The translations under genes and the position numbers were made by a program. Positions 18,103 to 27,204 of a stretch of 64,000 nt of DNA are shown one piece after another (the first letter of the stretch is position 1; the number at the start of each line of letters is the position of its first letter). Source of the stretch: Cohnella kolymensis (GTDB taxonomy: Bacteria; Bacillota; Bacilli; Paenibacillales; Paenibacillaceae); contig NZ_JXAL01000016.1 in assembly GCF_000829465.1 (NCBI RefSeq), positions 310,001 to 374,000 on the forward strand, in the 5' to 3' direction. Below the pieces are notes generated by a model that saw nothing but the letters and a program-made list of their open reading frames with translations, was not told the origin of the DNA and ran no database searches.

Positions 18103-18399
18103 TTAGTCTGTAAAGATTACCTCTCCGAGAACCAAAACGAGAAACTGAGCGAGTTCGGAAGCCTCTTCTTCGTTAATCCGAAAAGCCGCCTCGAGCACGC
18201 CGTCTTCCTCCAGATCATCGGGTCCCAGAATTGCGCTGCGCCCGAATTGCAGATCGGTTACAAGTTTCTTCCCATAAAACCGGTTTGTCGTAAGGATCGC
18301 AAGATCGAACCGTTTCAAGCCGGGGGTTATAAAAGTGACAAAGCGTGTTTCCGTCTTTTCCGTAGTATCCGATAAAAAGTCGAAATCCTTCATTTCCAT
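18103..18399 (-). CDS. DUF3055-like small protein
   Basis: 98 residues with ATG after GAGGAGGAATTG. The sequence RFVTFITPGLKRFDLAILTT followed by FYGKKLVTDLQFGRSAILGPDD and an acidic C-terminal helix resembles the small Bacillales DUF3055 family, whose function is not known. My family match is from memory of the motif order, so it is tentative; the gene itself looks real. Confidence 0.6.
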   Translation of the reverse strand: MEMKDFDFLSDTTEKTETRFVTFITPGLKRFDLAILTTNRFYGKKLVTDLQFGRSAILGPDDLEEDGVLEAAFRINEEEASELAQFLVLVLGEVIFTD

Positions 18400-18510
18400 A
18401 AGTACAATTCCTCCTCAGAAGCTGAGCTTACCCTATTATAAATCATCGAAGGGTACTTGCCTAACTTACAAAATTTTGCTAATCTGAAGGTGTTCATGTT
18501 TGCAGGAGAG

Positions 18511-18552
18511 AGGAAGCACCTCGATCGCCATCCGGCGGCGGGGTGCTTTTTT
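18511..18552 (+). terminator. Terminator-like hairpin upstream of the HRDC gene
   Basis: AAGCACCTCG pairs with CGGGGTGCTT and is followed by a run of T. It stands in the leader of the HRDC gene, 70 bases before its start. It could be an attenuator or the end of an upstream transcript. Confidence 0.5.
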
Positions 18553-18624
18553 GCATGCTGTTCCACCGGTACGCGGCTTGAACGCTACTTAATCGCCGCA
18601 GAAGCGGTCAGAGGAGGATTCAAG

Positions 18625-19626
18625 ATGCAGGTGGTGTTTTTGAATCAGTTCGAGCGTTTGGACGGGAATGGAGAAGCACGTGCGCAAGTTGTAATCGGGG
18701 AAGACCAAGGCATCTGGAGCGCAGGCTGGCGCTCCGTACAGCCGGATGCTTCCACGTTGGACGACGTATGGTATGAAGGCATGAGCTGGGAAGAGCTGCT
18801 CGCAGCGTTTCGTCACGGAGTGGCGGGAAAGATGAGACAAGGCTTTCGTCCTTTGCTTGACGGCATGCTGGAGGAAACCCCGTTCTGGGAGCGCCGGCCA
18901 AGCCTGCCGCTTCTGCTGCAATGCTATGCGGACATGCAGGAGGATGTGGAGGAGCTGTTAAACGGGCTGCGCTTATGGCGCAGGGCCAAAGCTGCCGAGG
19001 AGAAGAGATCGGCGTACCTGGTCGCTACCAATCGGGAGCTGCAGATGCTGGCGGTTTACATCCCGCATACGATGGAAGAGCTCGGGCAGATTCCCGGCTT
19101 CGGCAAAATTAAAACGGAACGCTACGGAAAGGATCTGCTCGAAATGCTGAAGGATGTGGAGCGCACACATTCCTTTCCGCTGGAAGGCTGGGTCTCGAAG
19201 GCCGTGAATGAAGATCAGCTCTGCTCGTGGATGTTCCAGCAGAAGGAAGAGAGATACGGTAAGGCTCTGTCTTCCGTTCAGGAGAAACGCTCCCTGTTGT
19301 CGGGAATTCGTGACGGCAGAACATTAGGCGAGTTGGAGAACGAATTGAGTTGTCCGCGCCGCAAGCTGCTGGAGAGAATCGAGCGGCTCGACGAGGAGGG
19401 ATACGACGTGCTTCCGGTTGTAGAGAAGGAATTGTCCGGCTTGACGGCTGAAGAGTCCTTGCAGATCGAGTCTGCGTTGAATGAATTAGGCGACCGCTAT
19501 CTTAAGCCGCTTCTTCGCAAAGTATATGGGGATGTAACGTCCAGCGAGCAGGAAGTGGAGAGACAATATGAGAAGCTCAGGATGATGCGGATACGCTTCC
19601 GCCGTGTGAGTAAAGCAGCGATTTAA
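18625..19626 (+). CDS. HRDC-domain protein
   Basis: 333 residues from the ATG at 18625, which follows GAGGAGG; an upstream in-frame extension has no ribosome binding site. An HRDC domain (about residues 113-180; WRRAKAAEEKRSAYLVATNRELQMLA split over WRRAKAAEEK, YLVATNRELQ, TMEELGQIPGFGKIKTERYG) is the nucleic-acid-binding module also found at the end of RecQ and RNase D. The C-terminal half has a helical region that resembles the RQC/helix-turn-helix 'LGELENELSCPRRKLLERI'. No helicase is attached. Likely DNA- or RNA-binding; partner unknown. Confidence 0.75.
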   Translation: MQVVFLNQFERLDGNGEARAQVVIGEDQGIWSAGWRSVQPDASTLDDVWYEGMSWEELLAAFRHGVAGKMRQGFRPLLDGMLEETPFWERRPSLPLLLQCYADMQEDVEELLNGLRLWRRAKAAEEKRSAYLVATNRELQMLAVYIPHTMEELGQIPGFGKIKTERYGKDLLEMLKDVERTHSFPLEGWVSKAVNEDQLCSWMFQQKEERYGKALSSVQEKRSLLSGIRDGRTLGELENELSCPRRKLLERIERLDEEGYDVLPVVEKELSGLTAEESLQIESALNELGDRYLKPLLRKVYGDVTSSEQEVERQYEKLRMMRIRFRRVSKAAI

Positions 19627-19686
19627 AGCGAAATGGGCTGACCCTGTGTCGATTCCCATCGACTTATGGGCCAGCCCGTTTGTTTG

Positions 19687-20623
19687 TCACAGCCAATCCT
19701 TTTTGCGGAAGAAGTAGAACATACCGAACCCGATTGCGGCCATGATCACAAGCAGGATAACGGATCCAAAACTCTCGTGCATACCGGGAATATAATCAAA
19801 ATTCATTCCATATATACCTGTAATGAAGGTTAGAGGCATGAAGATCGTGGTCAGAGCGGTGAACACGCGCATGATTTCATTAGCGCGGCTGGCAATACTA
19901 GATTGGTATGCTTCACGCAAGTTTCCCATCAGATCGCGGTAAGTTTCGAATGTTTCATACACTTTGACCGCGTTCTCATGGATGTCGCCGAAATATTTTT
20001 GAAGCTCGTCGTCGATCAATCGGAGATCTTTTTTATTCAAGGTGGCAATGAGCTCCCGCTGCGGACCGAGCGCTTTTTTTGAGCCACAAAATTTCACTTC
20101 GAAGTCCGATGATTTCCGTCAAATGCGACTTCTTCGTATGCATCAGAATATCTTCTTCAAGGCTTTCGATTCGGGCTTCAATACGGTCGCCGACCGTGAA
20201 GTAATTATCGACGACAATATCCACCAAGTGATAGAGGAAGCGGTCCGCACGGTTAACCTCCTGCTCCCAAAGCACCGGTTTGACGCTTCTGAGTTCGTTG
20301 ATTTTTTGGCGGGTGACAGTAATGAGATAATCACGTCCAAGGAAAATGTTCACTGCCCGCAGGAAAATCTCTTCATCATCGAAACGAATGCTGTTAATGA
20401 CTAGGAAGTATTGGTTTTCGTAAATCTCCAGCTTCGGCCGCTGCTCTTCTTCAGACAGGCAGTCCTCGACCGCGAGATCGTGTAAGCCGAACAGCGGCTG
20501 CAGCACGGCCAGGTCATCCACGTCCGCATCAATCCAATAAAACCCGTTATCGGGTGGAGTGAGTGTGTCGTTAATATCTTCGATCGGCGTAAACACACCG
20601 TTGTGAACCAGTCTGATTTTCAT
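19687..20623 (-). pseudogene. corA: CorA-family magnesium transporter, frame broken in an A7 run
   Basis: From the ATG at 20623 (AAAGGAGCG upstream) the protein reads through the cytoplasmic domain to EIIGLRSEILWLKK, where seven A on the coding strand (20074-20080) disrupt the frame. Removing one A gives WLKKALGPQRELIATLNKKD and then the two C-terminal transmembrane helices with the signature YGMNFDYIPGM (GMN motif) and a final KKDWL. Total about 312 residues, normal for CorA, which carries Mg2+ (or Co2+/Ni2+) as a pentamer. The break is probably a sequence error. Confidence 0.85.
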
Positions 20624-20694
20624 CGGATATCGCTCCTTTGCATGTACGGTGAGGTGCATGCAGGACGAATCTCCACAGTTAAAAAGAGGGAGCC

Positions 20695-20796
20695 TTAGCC
20701 GTTGAAGCCGGAGCAAAGGAAGATTCCCAGTGCGGATTCGGATCCTGCATTGTTCATGTTGTTTATACTTTGCGGCCTGGGCTTATCGCCTTCCAT
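20695..20796 (-). CDS. Possible 33-residue peptide
   Basis: An ATG at 20796 follows AAAGGGGGGAG and opens a 33-codon frame (MEGDKPRPQSINNMNNAG at the start, SALGIFLCSGFNG at the end). It lies upstream of corA on the same strand. The only support is the good ribosome binding site, so it may be chance. Confidence 0.3.
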   Translation of the reverse strand: MEGDKPRPQSINNMNNAGSESALGIFLCSGFNG

Positions 20797-20921
20797 TTCC
20801 GGCTCCCCCCTTTATTTTCCGATTACCATTGCCGCCGTAAGGCGCGGTTGACGTGTTAAGTATAATCCTCGCCCACGCTCCTTTCAAGGACAAAATCGGA
20901 CGGCTCCAAGCAGCCGGTATC

Positions 20922-20950
20922 TTGACTGGACCTATAATTTCGGGTAAATT
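20922..20950 (+). promoter_or_regulatory. Predicted sigma-A promoter of the met operon
   Basis: TTGACT, a 17-base spacer, then TAAATT, 40 bases before the SAM riboswitch. Plausible by position; not a perfect -10. Confidence 0.45.
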
Positions 20951-20990
20951 AAGTTTAGTTTTATCCCACAACTGAATAAGAGTTTTGCCA

Positions 20991-21103
20991 TCTTATCAAG
21001 AGCAGGCGGAGGGACTAGCCCGATGAAGCCCGGCAACCGGCGTGTATCAGCAACGCACGGTGCTAATTCTTGCGGAAACGTAAAGTTTCTGACAGATGAG
21101 AGG
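20991..21103 (+). ncRNA. SAM-I (S-box) riboswitch upstream of metA
   Basis: The diagnostic blocks are CTTATCAAGAG, GGCGGAGGGACTAGCCC, GATGAAGCCCGGCAACC, GGTGCTAATTC and GATGAGAGG, in the correct order for an S-box aptamer. When S-adenosylmethionine binds, a downstream terminator forms and the metA-metI-patB operon is switched off. Confidence 0.96.
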
Positions 21104-21123
21104 GGCGCGCGTACGTTTCTTAC

Positions 21124-21155
21124 ACGACCCTATCTCATTCGGGGTCGTTTTTTAT
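21124..21155 (+). terminator. Riboswitch-controlled terminator before metA
   Basis: ACGACCC...GGGTCGT stem plus six T, immediately after the S-box aptamer and 24 bases before the metA start codon. Confidence 0.85.
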
Positions 21156-21178
21156 TTGAACTGAAGGAGGAACTGCAG

Positions 21179-22111
21179 ATGCCGATTAAAGTGCCTGACA
21201 GTTTGCCGGCCAAAGAAGTACTGGCCGCCGAGAACATCTTCGTGATGGATGAAAGCGTCGCTTATCATCAGGATATTCGTCCGCTGCGCATTGCGATCTT
21301 AAATTTAATGCCTGAGAAGGAAACGACTGAAACCCAGCTGCTTCGGCTGATCGGTAATACGCCGCTGCAAGTTGAGGCCGTATTGATACACCCGAGAACG
21401 CATACTTCGAAGAACACTTCCGCCGATCATTTGGAAAGCTTTTATAAAACGTTCGACGATATCAAGGACGATATGTACGACGGGATGATCATTACCGGAG
21501 CGCCGGTGGAACAGCTCGACTTTGAGGAAGTGAATTACTGGGACGAATTAAAGGAAATTATGGACTGGACCGTCGATAACGTCACCTCGACTTTTCATAT
21601 CTGCTGGGGTGCTCAAGCGGGCTTGTACCATCACTTCGGTGTTGCGAAGCACCCGCTGAGAGAGAAGATTTTCGGAGTGTTCCCGCATGGAATCTCCAAA
21701 CCTAACGTGCCGCTGCTTCGGGGCTTCGATGAAATGTTCTATGTGCCTCAGTCTCGGCACACTGAGGTACGTCGGGAAGATATAGAGAAAATACCGGGCG
21801 TCGATATTTGGTCGGAGTCCGAGGAAGCCGGTGTGTACATCGCCGCCTCCGAGGATGGCAAACAGATTTTCGTCACAGGTCACTCCGAATACGATCCGCA
21901 AACGCTGAAGTGGGAATATGACCGGGATCAAGCGAAAGGGCTGCGCATCGACGTTCCTAAAAATTATTATCCCAATAATGATCCTTCCAAATTACCGGTG
22001 TCCACCTGGCGTGCGCATGCCAACCTGCTGTTCTCCAACTGGTTGAATTATTACGTTTACCAGACAACACCTTATGAACTAGGCAAAGCAAGCCAATTCT
22101 CGTTGCGATAG
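21179..22111 (+). CDS. metAA: Homoserine O-acetyltransferase (MetA family)
   Basis: 310 residues from the ATG at 21179 after GAAGGAGGAA. MetA activates homoserine for methionine synthesis. The nucleophile is Cys142 (HICWGAQAG). The codon for residue 111, which in this family separates acetyl-CoA users (Glu) from succinyl-CoA users (Gly), is GAA: Glu, in [15 protein letters not shown]. So despite the common 'succinyltransferase' label the acetyl donor is predicted. First gene of an operon with metI and patB under SAM-riboswitch control. Confidence 0.93.
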   Translation: MPIKVPDSLPAKEVLAAENIFVMDESVAYHQDIRPLRIAILNLMPEKETTETQLLRLIGNTPLQVEAVLIHPRTHTSKNTSADHLESFYKTFDDIKDDMYDGMIITGAPVEQLDFEEVNYWDELKEIMDWTVDNVTSTFHICWGAQAGLYHHFGVAKHPLREKIFGVFPHGISKPNVPLLRGFDEMFYVPQSRHTEVRREDIEKIPGVDIWSESEEAGVYIAASEDGKQIFVTGHSEYDPQTLKWEYDRDQAKGLRIDVPKNYYPNNDPSKLPVSTWRAHANLLFSNWLNYYVYQTTPYELGKASQFSLR

Positions 22112-22127
22112 GGGGCACTTCAGTTCA

Positions 22128-23285
22128 ATGAATATCGAAAGCCGTTTGGCTCAAATCGGATCTCAGAGCGATCCGCAGACCGGAGCAGTCAGCTTCCCCG
22201 TGTATCAGTCCACCGCGTTCCGTCATCCGAAGCTCGGTCAGAGCACCGGCTTTGATTACGCTCGTACCAAAAGCCCCACCCGCTCGGTATTGGAGGCTGC
22301 GGCCGCCGATCTGGAGAGCGGACATGCCGGCTTTGCTTGCAGCTCAGGGATGGCGGCTCTGCAGACGATATTTGCTTTATTCAAGCAAGGCGACCACCTG
22401 CTAGTATCGCTGGACTTGTACGGCGGCACGTACCGCATGCTGGAACAGATCATGTCACGCTTCGGCGTAACGGCTTCCTATGTGGACACCAACGATCTGG
22501 ACGCGTTGGAATCGCATCGGACGGCCGGCACGAAGGCCGTACTGATCGAGACGCCGACCAATCCGCTGATGATGATTACGGATCTGGCGAAAGTATCGGC
22601 TTGGGCCCAGAAGCATGGCCTGCTGACGATCGTGGACAACACGCTGCTAACGCCGTTTTTTCAACGTCCTATCGAGCTTGGTGCGGATATCGTGATCCAC
22701 AGTGCCACGAAATATTTAGGCGGGCACAATGATGTGTTGGCGGGGTTGATTGTCACCAAAGGCAAAGAGCTGTCGGCTGAAATGGCGTTTTTGCACAATT
22801 CTATCGGCGCTGTCCTCGGGCCTCAAGACTCTTGGCTGCTCATGCGCGGAATGAAGACTCTTGCCCTGAGGATGGAGCGCCATCAATATAATGCGACCCG
22901 GCTGGCGGAATGGCTGAAAACCTATCCTGCAGTAGAGGAGGTTTACTATCCTGCCCTTCCTCACCATCCGGGACATGAGATCCAGAACGCACAGTCCTCC
23001 GGTAACACAGGCATTTTCTCCTTTAAAATGAAAGATGCCCGTACGATCGAGCCGATCCTGCGGAACATCCGTCTCATTGCGTTTGCGGAAAGCTTGGGCG
23101 GTGTGGAATCGCTGATGACCTACCCGGCAGTACAGACACACGCGGACATTCCTGAGGAGATACGGCGCAAGATCGGTGTGGACGACAGACTGCTGCGTTT
23201 CAGTGTGGGAATTGAGCATATCGACGATATCATGGAAGATTTAGGGCAGGCTATTAAAGCGGCAGAGCGTGAAATCAACGGCTGA
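22128..23285 (+). CDS. metI: Cystathionine gamma-synthase / O-acetylhomoserine thiolyase (MetI type)
   Basis: 385 residues of the Cys/Met-metabolism PLP family. The PLP lysine is in HSATKYLGGHNDVLAG, with FDYARTKSPTR and FACSSGMAALQTI near the N-terminus, closely following Bacillus MetI. It joins activated homoserine to cysteine (giving cystathionine) or to sulfide (giving homocysteine). It starts 16 bases after metAA, in the same S-box operon. Confidence 0.9.
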   Translation: MNIESRLAQIGSQSDPQTGAVSFPVYQSTAFRHPKLGQSTGFDYARTKSPTRSVLEAAAADLESGHAGFACSSGMAALQTIFALFKQGDHLLVSLDLYGGTYRMLEQIMSRFGVTASYVDTNDLDALESHRTAGTKAVLIETPTNPLMMITDLAKVSAWAQKHGLLTIVDNTLLTPFFQRPIELGADIVIHSATKYLGGHNDVLAGLIVTKGKELSAEMAFLHNSIGAVLGPQDSWLLMRGMKTLALRMERHQYNATRLAEWLKTYPAVEEVYYPALPHHPGHEIQNAQSSGNTGIFSFKMKDARTIEPILRNIRLIAFAESLGGVESLMTYPAVQTHADIPEEIRRKIGVDDRLLRFSVGIEHIDDIMEDLGQAIKAAEREING

Positions 23286-23302
23286 TCGGAGGGAATTCCG
23301 CA

Positions 23303-24484
23303 ATGAAGTATGATTTCGATAAAGTGATTGACCGAACAAATACGGCTTCGTACAAATGGGACCAGTCCGAGAAAATGTTCGGCCGCGCCGGCGTGCTGCC
23401 TTTGTGGGTAGCGGATATGGACTTCCAGGCGCCGAAAGAAGTGGTGGAAGCCATTACGCGCAGGGCGGAACACGGCTTGTACGGTTATTCGTTCCGCACT
23501 CAAACATACTACGATGCCATCATCGGCTGGCTGTCACGCCGCCATGGCTGGAACATCGAACAAGACTGGATCACTTCGAGCCCCGGAGTTGTGCCCGCCA
23601 TGAGCGTGATCGTGCAGGCGTTCACCGAGCCTGGGGACAGCATTATTTTGCAATCGCCGGTCTATTATCCTTTCTATGATGTCATTCAGCTGAATGGGCG
23701 CAAAGTGGTGGACAACGCTCTGGTTTTAAAAGACGGCCAATATACGATGGACTTCGATCTGCTGGAACGGCAAGCGCAAGAAGGGGCAAAAATGCTGCTG
23801 CTTTGCTCGCCGCATAATCCGGGCGGGCGCGTGTGGAGCCGGGAGGAATTGCAGCGGGTGGGCGACATCTGTGTAAAATACAATATTCTGGTCGTTGCCG
23901 ACGAAATCCATCACGATCTCGTATTTCCCGGGCACAAACATATTCCGTTCGCCTCTATTTCGGAGTCATTCGCACAGCAGTCCATTACCTGTATGGCACC
24001 GAGCAAGACTTTTAATCTGGCGGGCCTTGCGGCGGCGGTCGTTATCATTCCTAACTCCGAACATCGCACGAAGTACAACCAGCTGCTCAAAACCTTGTCT
24101 CTGCACATGGAGAGCTATTTCGGGCTTACGGCAATCGAAAGCGCCTATACATACGGCGATGAATGGTTGGATCAGCTCATTCCGTATTTGGAAGGCAATC
24201 TCGAGACACTGATTCAATTTGTGGGCGAACATTTGCCGCAGGTGAACGTTATCAAGCCGGAAGGAACGTACCTCGTCTGGCTGGACTGCCGCGGAATTTC
24301 GGACGATCCGCAGACGCTCAAAAAGCTCATGTGGGAAAAAGCCGGTGTCGCGTTTAACGAGGGTTCCATGTTCGGCAAGCAAGGTGCAGGGTTTCTGCGT
24401 GTCAACATCGCCTGCCCGCGGTCGCTATTGCTGAAAGCATTGCAGCAATTCGCCGAAGCGGCCGGCTCGGCTATTAAGCAGTAA
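23303..24484 (+). CDS. patB: MalY/PatB-family cystathionine beta-lyase
   Basis: 393 residues, fold-type I aminotransferase-like lyase. Typical for the family are LPLWVADMDFQAP, GLYGYS near residue 65, CSPHNPGGRVW, ADEIHHDL and the PLP lysine in MAPSKTFNLAGL. In this operon it would split cystathionine to homocysteine, completing the route metAA-metI-patB. It lies 17 bases after metI with GGAGG upstream. Confidence 0.88.
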   Translation: MKYDFDKVIDRTNTASYKWDQSEKMFGRAGVLPLWVADMDFQAPKEVVEAITRRAEHGLYGYSFRTQTYYDAIIGWLSRRHGWNIEQDWITSSPGVVPAMSVIVQAFTEPGDSIILQSPVYYPFYDVIQLNGRKVVDNALVLKDGQYTMDFDLLERQAQEGAKMLLLCSPHNPGGRVWSREELQRVGDICVKYNILVVADEIHHDLVFPGHKHIPFASISESFAQQSITCMAPSKTFNLAGLAAAVVIIPNSEHRTKYNQLLKTLSLHMESYFGLTAIESAYTYGDEWLDQLIPYLEGNLETLIQFVGEHLPQVNVIKPEGTYLVWLDCRGISDDPQTLKKLMWEKAGVAFNEGSMFGKQGAGFLRVNIACPRSLLLKALQQFAEAAGSAIKQ

Positions 24485-24489
24485 GCGTT

Positions 24490-24838
24490 GCTGTAAGACA
24501 GCTTGGACGCCTTACAGGGTGGGCGAGTGAAGCAATAGTTTGCTGTAAGGCGGTTTTGCCGCCTTACAGGGTCGGCGAGTGCGCGAATTCTTTGTTGTAA
24601 GGCGGTTTCGCCGCCTTACAGGGTGGGCAAGTGAGTGAATTGTTGGATGTAAGGCGGTTTAGCCGCCTTACAGGGTGACGACTTAGCGAATTTGTAAGGT
24701 GTAAGGCCAGTCACCAGACTTAGAGCCACTGAGATGTAGTAAAGTTACTTGTGTAAGGCCGATCACCGGACTTACAGCCACTCAAATGGAGTAACGTTGC
24801 TGGTGTAAGTCCGATTACCTGCCTTACAGTTGCGCAGG
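24490..24838. repeat. 52-bp tandem repeat array C (seven copies) with strong hairpins
   Basis: Units start at 24490, 24542, 24594, 24646, 24698, 24750 and 24802: exactly 52 bases each. The first four contain a perfect or near-perfect palindrome, TGTAAGGCGGTTTTGCCGCCTTACA in the second copy (positions 24544-24568), so RNA or single-stranded DNA would fold into a row of hairpins. The last three copies have decayed arms (TGTAAGGCC...GGACTTACA). The array occupies the 460-base gap between patB and mqnC; nothing else is evident there. Confidence 0.95.
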
Positions 24839-24944
24839 TGCAAGCTGCGCATCATCTCCTCGTGACTCATTCGGGCTTTTTATGTTACCATGGGAACAAG
24901 CAGCAAGGAGTTAAGTCGCGCAACAAAAAGGAGGGTCCAGCGTA

Positions 24945-26081
24945 ATGAGCCAAGTGGACCGGATTTTACAAAGAGCGCTCCAAGGCGAGCGCATGCAGCT
25001 GGAAGATGTCGTCACCCTGTTTGAGAGCGACGAGGTCGAGAAAATGGGCCATACGGCCAATCAGCTCATGCTCCGGCAGCACCCGGAACCGATCACGACA
25101 TTCGTCGTGGGTCGAAACATAAATTATACGAACGTTTGCGATGTTTATTGCCGCTTTTGCGCATTTTACCGTGCACCGGGTTCGGCTGAAGGGTATGTGC
25201 TTCCGAACGAAGCGATCTTCAAAAAAATCCAGGAAACGGTTGATGTCGGCGGCACGGAAATTCTCATGCAGGGCGGTACCAACCCGGATCTGCCTTTTAG
25301 TTACTACTTAGATCTGCTGAGGGAAATCAAGATTAGATTTCCCAACATCACGATGCACTCATTCTCTCCTGCCGAAATCCGCAAAATGCAGGTCGTAGCA
25401 GGCAACATACCGCTGGAAGATGTGGTCCGTCAACTGCACGAAGCGGGCCTGGACTCGCTGCCGGGAGGCGGCGGGGAGATCCTCGACGATCGGACCCGCA
25501 AGAAAATCAGCCGTCTGAAAGGCACCTGGCGCGACTGGATGGACGTGATGACGACCGCACACAAAGTTGGCATGAACACGACTGCGACGATGGTCATCGG
25601 CTTCGGTGAAGAGATGGAAGAACGGGCGCTCCATCTTCTCAGAGTGCGGGACGCACAGGACGAATGCATGAACAACGGCTATCCGTCCCCGGGGTTTCTG
25701 GCGTTCATCCCTTGGACGTTCCAGCCCGAGAACACGAATATGAAGCGTGAGAAAGCGACGCCGGAAGAGTATTTGAAGACACTGGCCATCAGTCGCATTA
25801 CATTGGACAATATCCCCAATTTCCAATCCTCCTGGGTGACCATGGGGCCGGAAATCGGCAAGCTTTCTCTGTCTTACGGCTGTAACGACTTCGGCAGCAC
25901 GATGATGGAAGAGAACGTCGTGTCCGCAGCCGGCGCCACACATAAAGTGAATATCGAACTCATCCTGAAACTCATTCGGGACGCGGGCAAAACGCCTGCG
26001 CAGCGCGACACCAAGTATCGTACCTTAAAAATTTATCGCGAGAACGAAACGGTAGCGCAAGATTTCGTCATGCAGAATTAA
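24945..26081 (+). CDS. mqnC: Cyclic dehypoxanthinyl futalosine synthase (radical SAM)
   Basis: 378 residues of the radical-SAM MqnC family in the futalosine route to menaquinone. The iron-sulfur cluster motif is CDVYCRFC (C-x3-C-x2-C) within NINYTNVCDVYCRFCAFYR; further matches are GGTEILMQGGTNPDLPF, DSLPGGGGEIL and FIPWTFQPENT. ATG follows AAAGGAGGG. It is monocistronic here, between the repeat array and a terminator. Confidence 0.93.
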   Translation: MSQVDRILQRALQGERMQLEDVVTLFESDEVEKMGHTANQLMLRQHPEPITTFVVGRNINYTNVCDVYCRFCAFYRAPGSAEGYVLPNEAIFKKIQETVDVGGTEILMQGGTNPDLPFSYYLDLLREIKIRFPNITMHSFSPAEIRKMQVVAGNIPLEDVVRQLHEAGLDSLPGGGGEILDDRTRKKISRLKGTWRDWMDVMTTAHKVGMNTTATMVIGFGEEMEERALHLLRVRDAQDECMNNGYPSPGFLAFIPWTFQPENTNMKREKATPEEYLKTLAISRITLDNIPNFQSSWVTMGPEIGKLSLSYGCNDFGSTMMEENVVSAAGATHKVNIELILKLIRDAGKTPAQRDTKYRTLKIYRENETVAQDFVMQN

Positions 26082-26103
26082 CATGCCTAATCGTCCATAC
26101 CGT

Positions 26104-26140
26104 AAGCTCCGCCGGCTCCCGCCGCGGGGCTTTTTTTTGG
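26104..26140 (+). terminator. Terminator after mqnC
   Basis: AGCtCCGC...GCGGgGCT imperfect stem followed by eight T. Confidence 0.65.
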
Positions 26141-26287
26141 ATTGGAAATAACTATCTGCCCCTTACCAGGGGGAAAACAGCAAAAACGGGAGATACTCGA
26201 ATGAGGAATGATTGAGGAAATGGGGTAACCCATCCGTATAACCCTTTTTGGGCCGCCATATAGTTATTAAAAGCCGGGGGTGACGAT

Positions 26288-27155
26288 ATGAAAAAATGGC
26301 AGTTCGTCGTGGAGAATAGTCAGGATCAACCTTCGTTGGAGCGTTTGGCAGCCATGTTGAATCGTACGACGGTAGGCACCGAGACTGCGGTGGACAGCGT
26401 GCAGTGGGAATTGTCGCGGGAAGACGGTTTCATCTGTTGCCAGTTTCCTTTGGGGCCGAGCCCCGAGGACAAAAAAAAATTACTGCGACAAAGTGGGCCG
26501 GGTGCTCGCCGATTACACATTGACGGAACAAGAACCATCACTGCTGCGAAAAATTTTTCAATATCGGTTCGGGCTTAAAGATGCTGTGGAAACGGATGCG
26601 TTGATTGCCGAAGCGGTGAGTCTCCTGGATGGAGAGCCGGGCATCGGAGAAATCTGGGCCGGCGTGGGGCGGGAACGTCGTATGAGAAAGCTGGCGACGA
26701 GGTTTTCCGTTTATTTAGAGGATTTCGACCGTTTGCACTTGGACGGGTTCATGCGCTTCCGGCTCAGCGATTATCGCGCCGAAGTTTATGAAGCTGCGGA
26801 AACCGCCGTTGAGGAAAGATTAATGGAAACCCAGTACCAGGAATTTATGTCGCTGCTGAAATCGATGGTCGAGTGGCAGGAAACGAGGACGCCGGCCGTG
26901 CACGTCCTTCATTCGGGCGGCTTTGCATTTCGATTGCTGGATGGCGAAATGAGACCGCTGGAAGACGATGTGGACGCAGACCCGGATTCAGACCCGGATG
27001 AAGAAGAAGAGAGCTTGGTCGTCAGCCGGTTGCTGGCCGCCTCGCCGGGGCAGTTGTACATCCATACTCCGGAACCGGAATCCCAAGTCATAAGAACCAT
27101 TATCGGGATTTTCGGGGATCGGGCCGCGCTGTATCCGGACATGCCGATTCATTAG
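26288..27155 (+). pseudogene. ytxC: Sporulation protein YtxC, frame broken in an A9 run
   Basis: ATG at 26288 after GGGGGTGACG. The frame is lost at nine A (26471-26479); with one A removed it runs EDKKNYCDKVGRVLADYTLTEQ and on to 27155, giving about 288 residues, the usual YtxC length. The middle (IFQYRFGLKDAVETDALIAEAV) and the helical C-terminal half with an acidic stretch (DADPDSDPDEEEES) fit the family. Its position before thrS matches Bacillus ytxC-thrS. Molecular function is unknown. Confidence 0.82.
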
Positions 27156-27166
27156 ACGCTCATAAC

Positions 27167-27196
27167 TTGACGGCACACGGCGAACGAGAGTATAAT
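27167..27196 (+). promoter_or_regulatory. Predicted sigma-A promoter of thrS
   Basis: TTGACG, 18-base spacer, TATAAT, placed directly before the T-box leader. Confidence 0.75.
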
Positions 27197-27204
27197 GTGC
27201 CATA

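Noticed and set aside
20783-20971. 62-codon minus-strand frame before the met operon
   Set aside because: It overlaps the predicted met promoter, has no ribosome binding site and no recognisable features; a better-supported but still weak 33-codon frame overlaps it.
24490-24838. CRISPR array
   Set aside because: Units repeat over their full 52 bases, leaving no unique spacers, and no cas genes are present. The same applies to arrays A and B.
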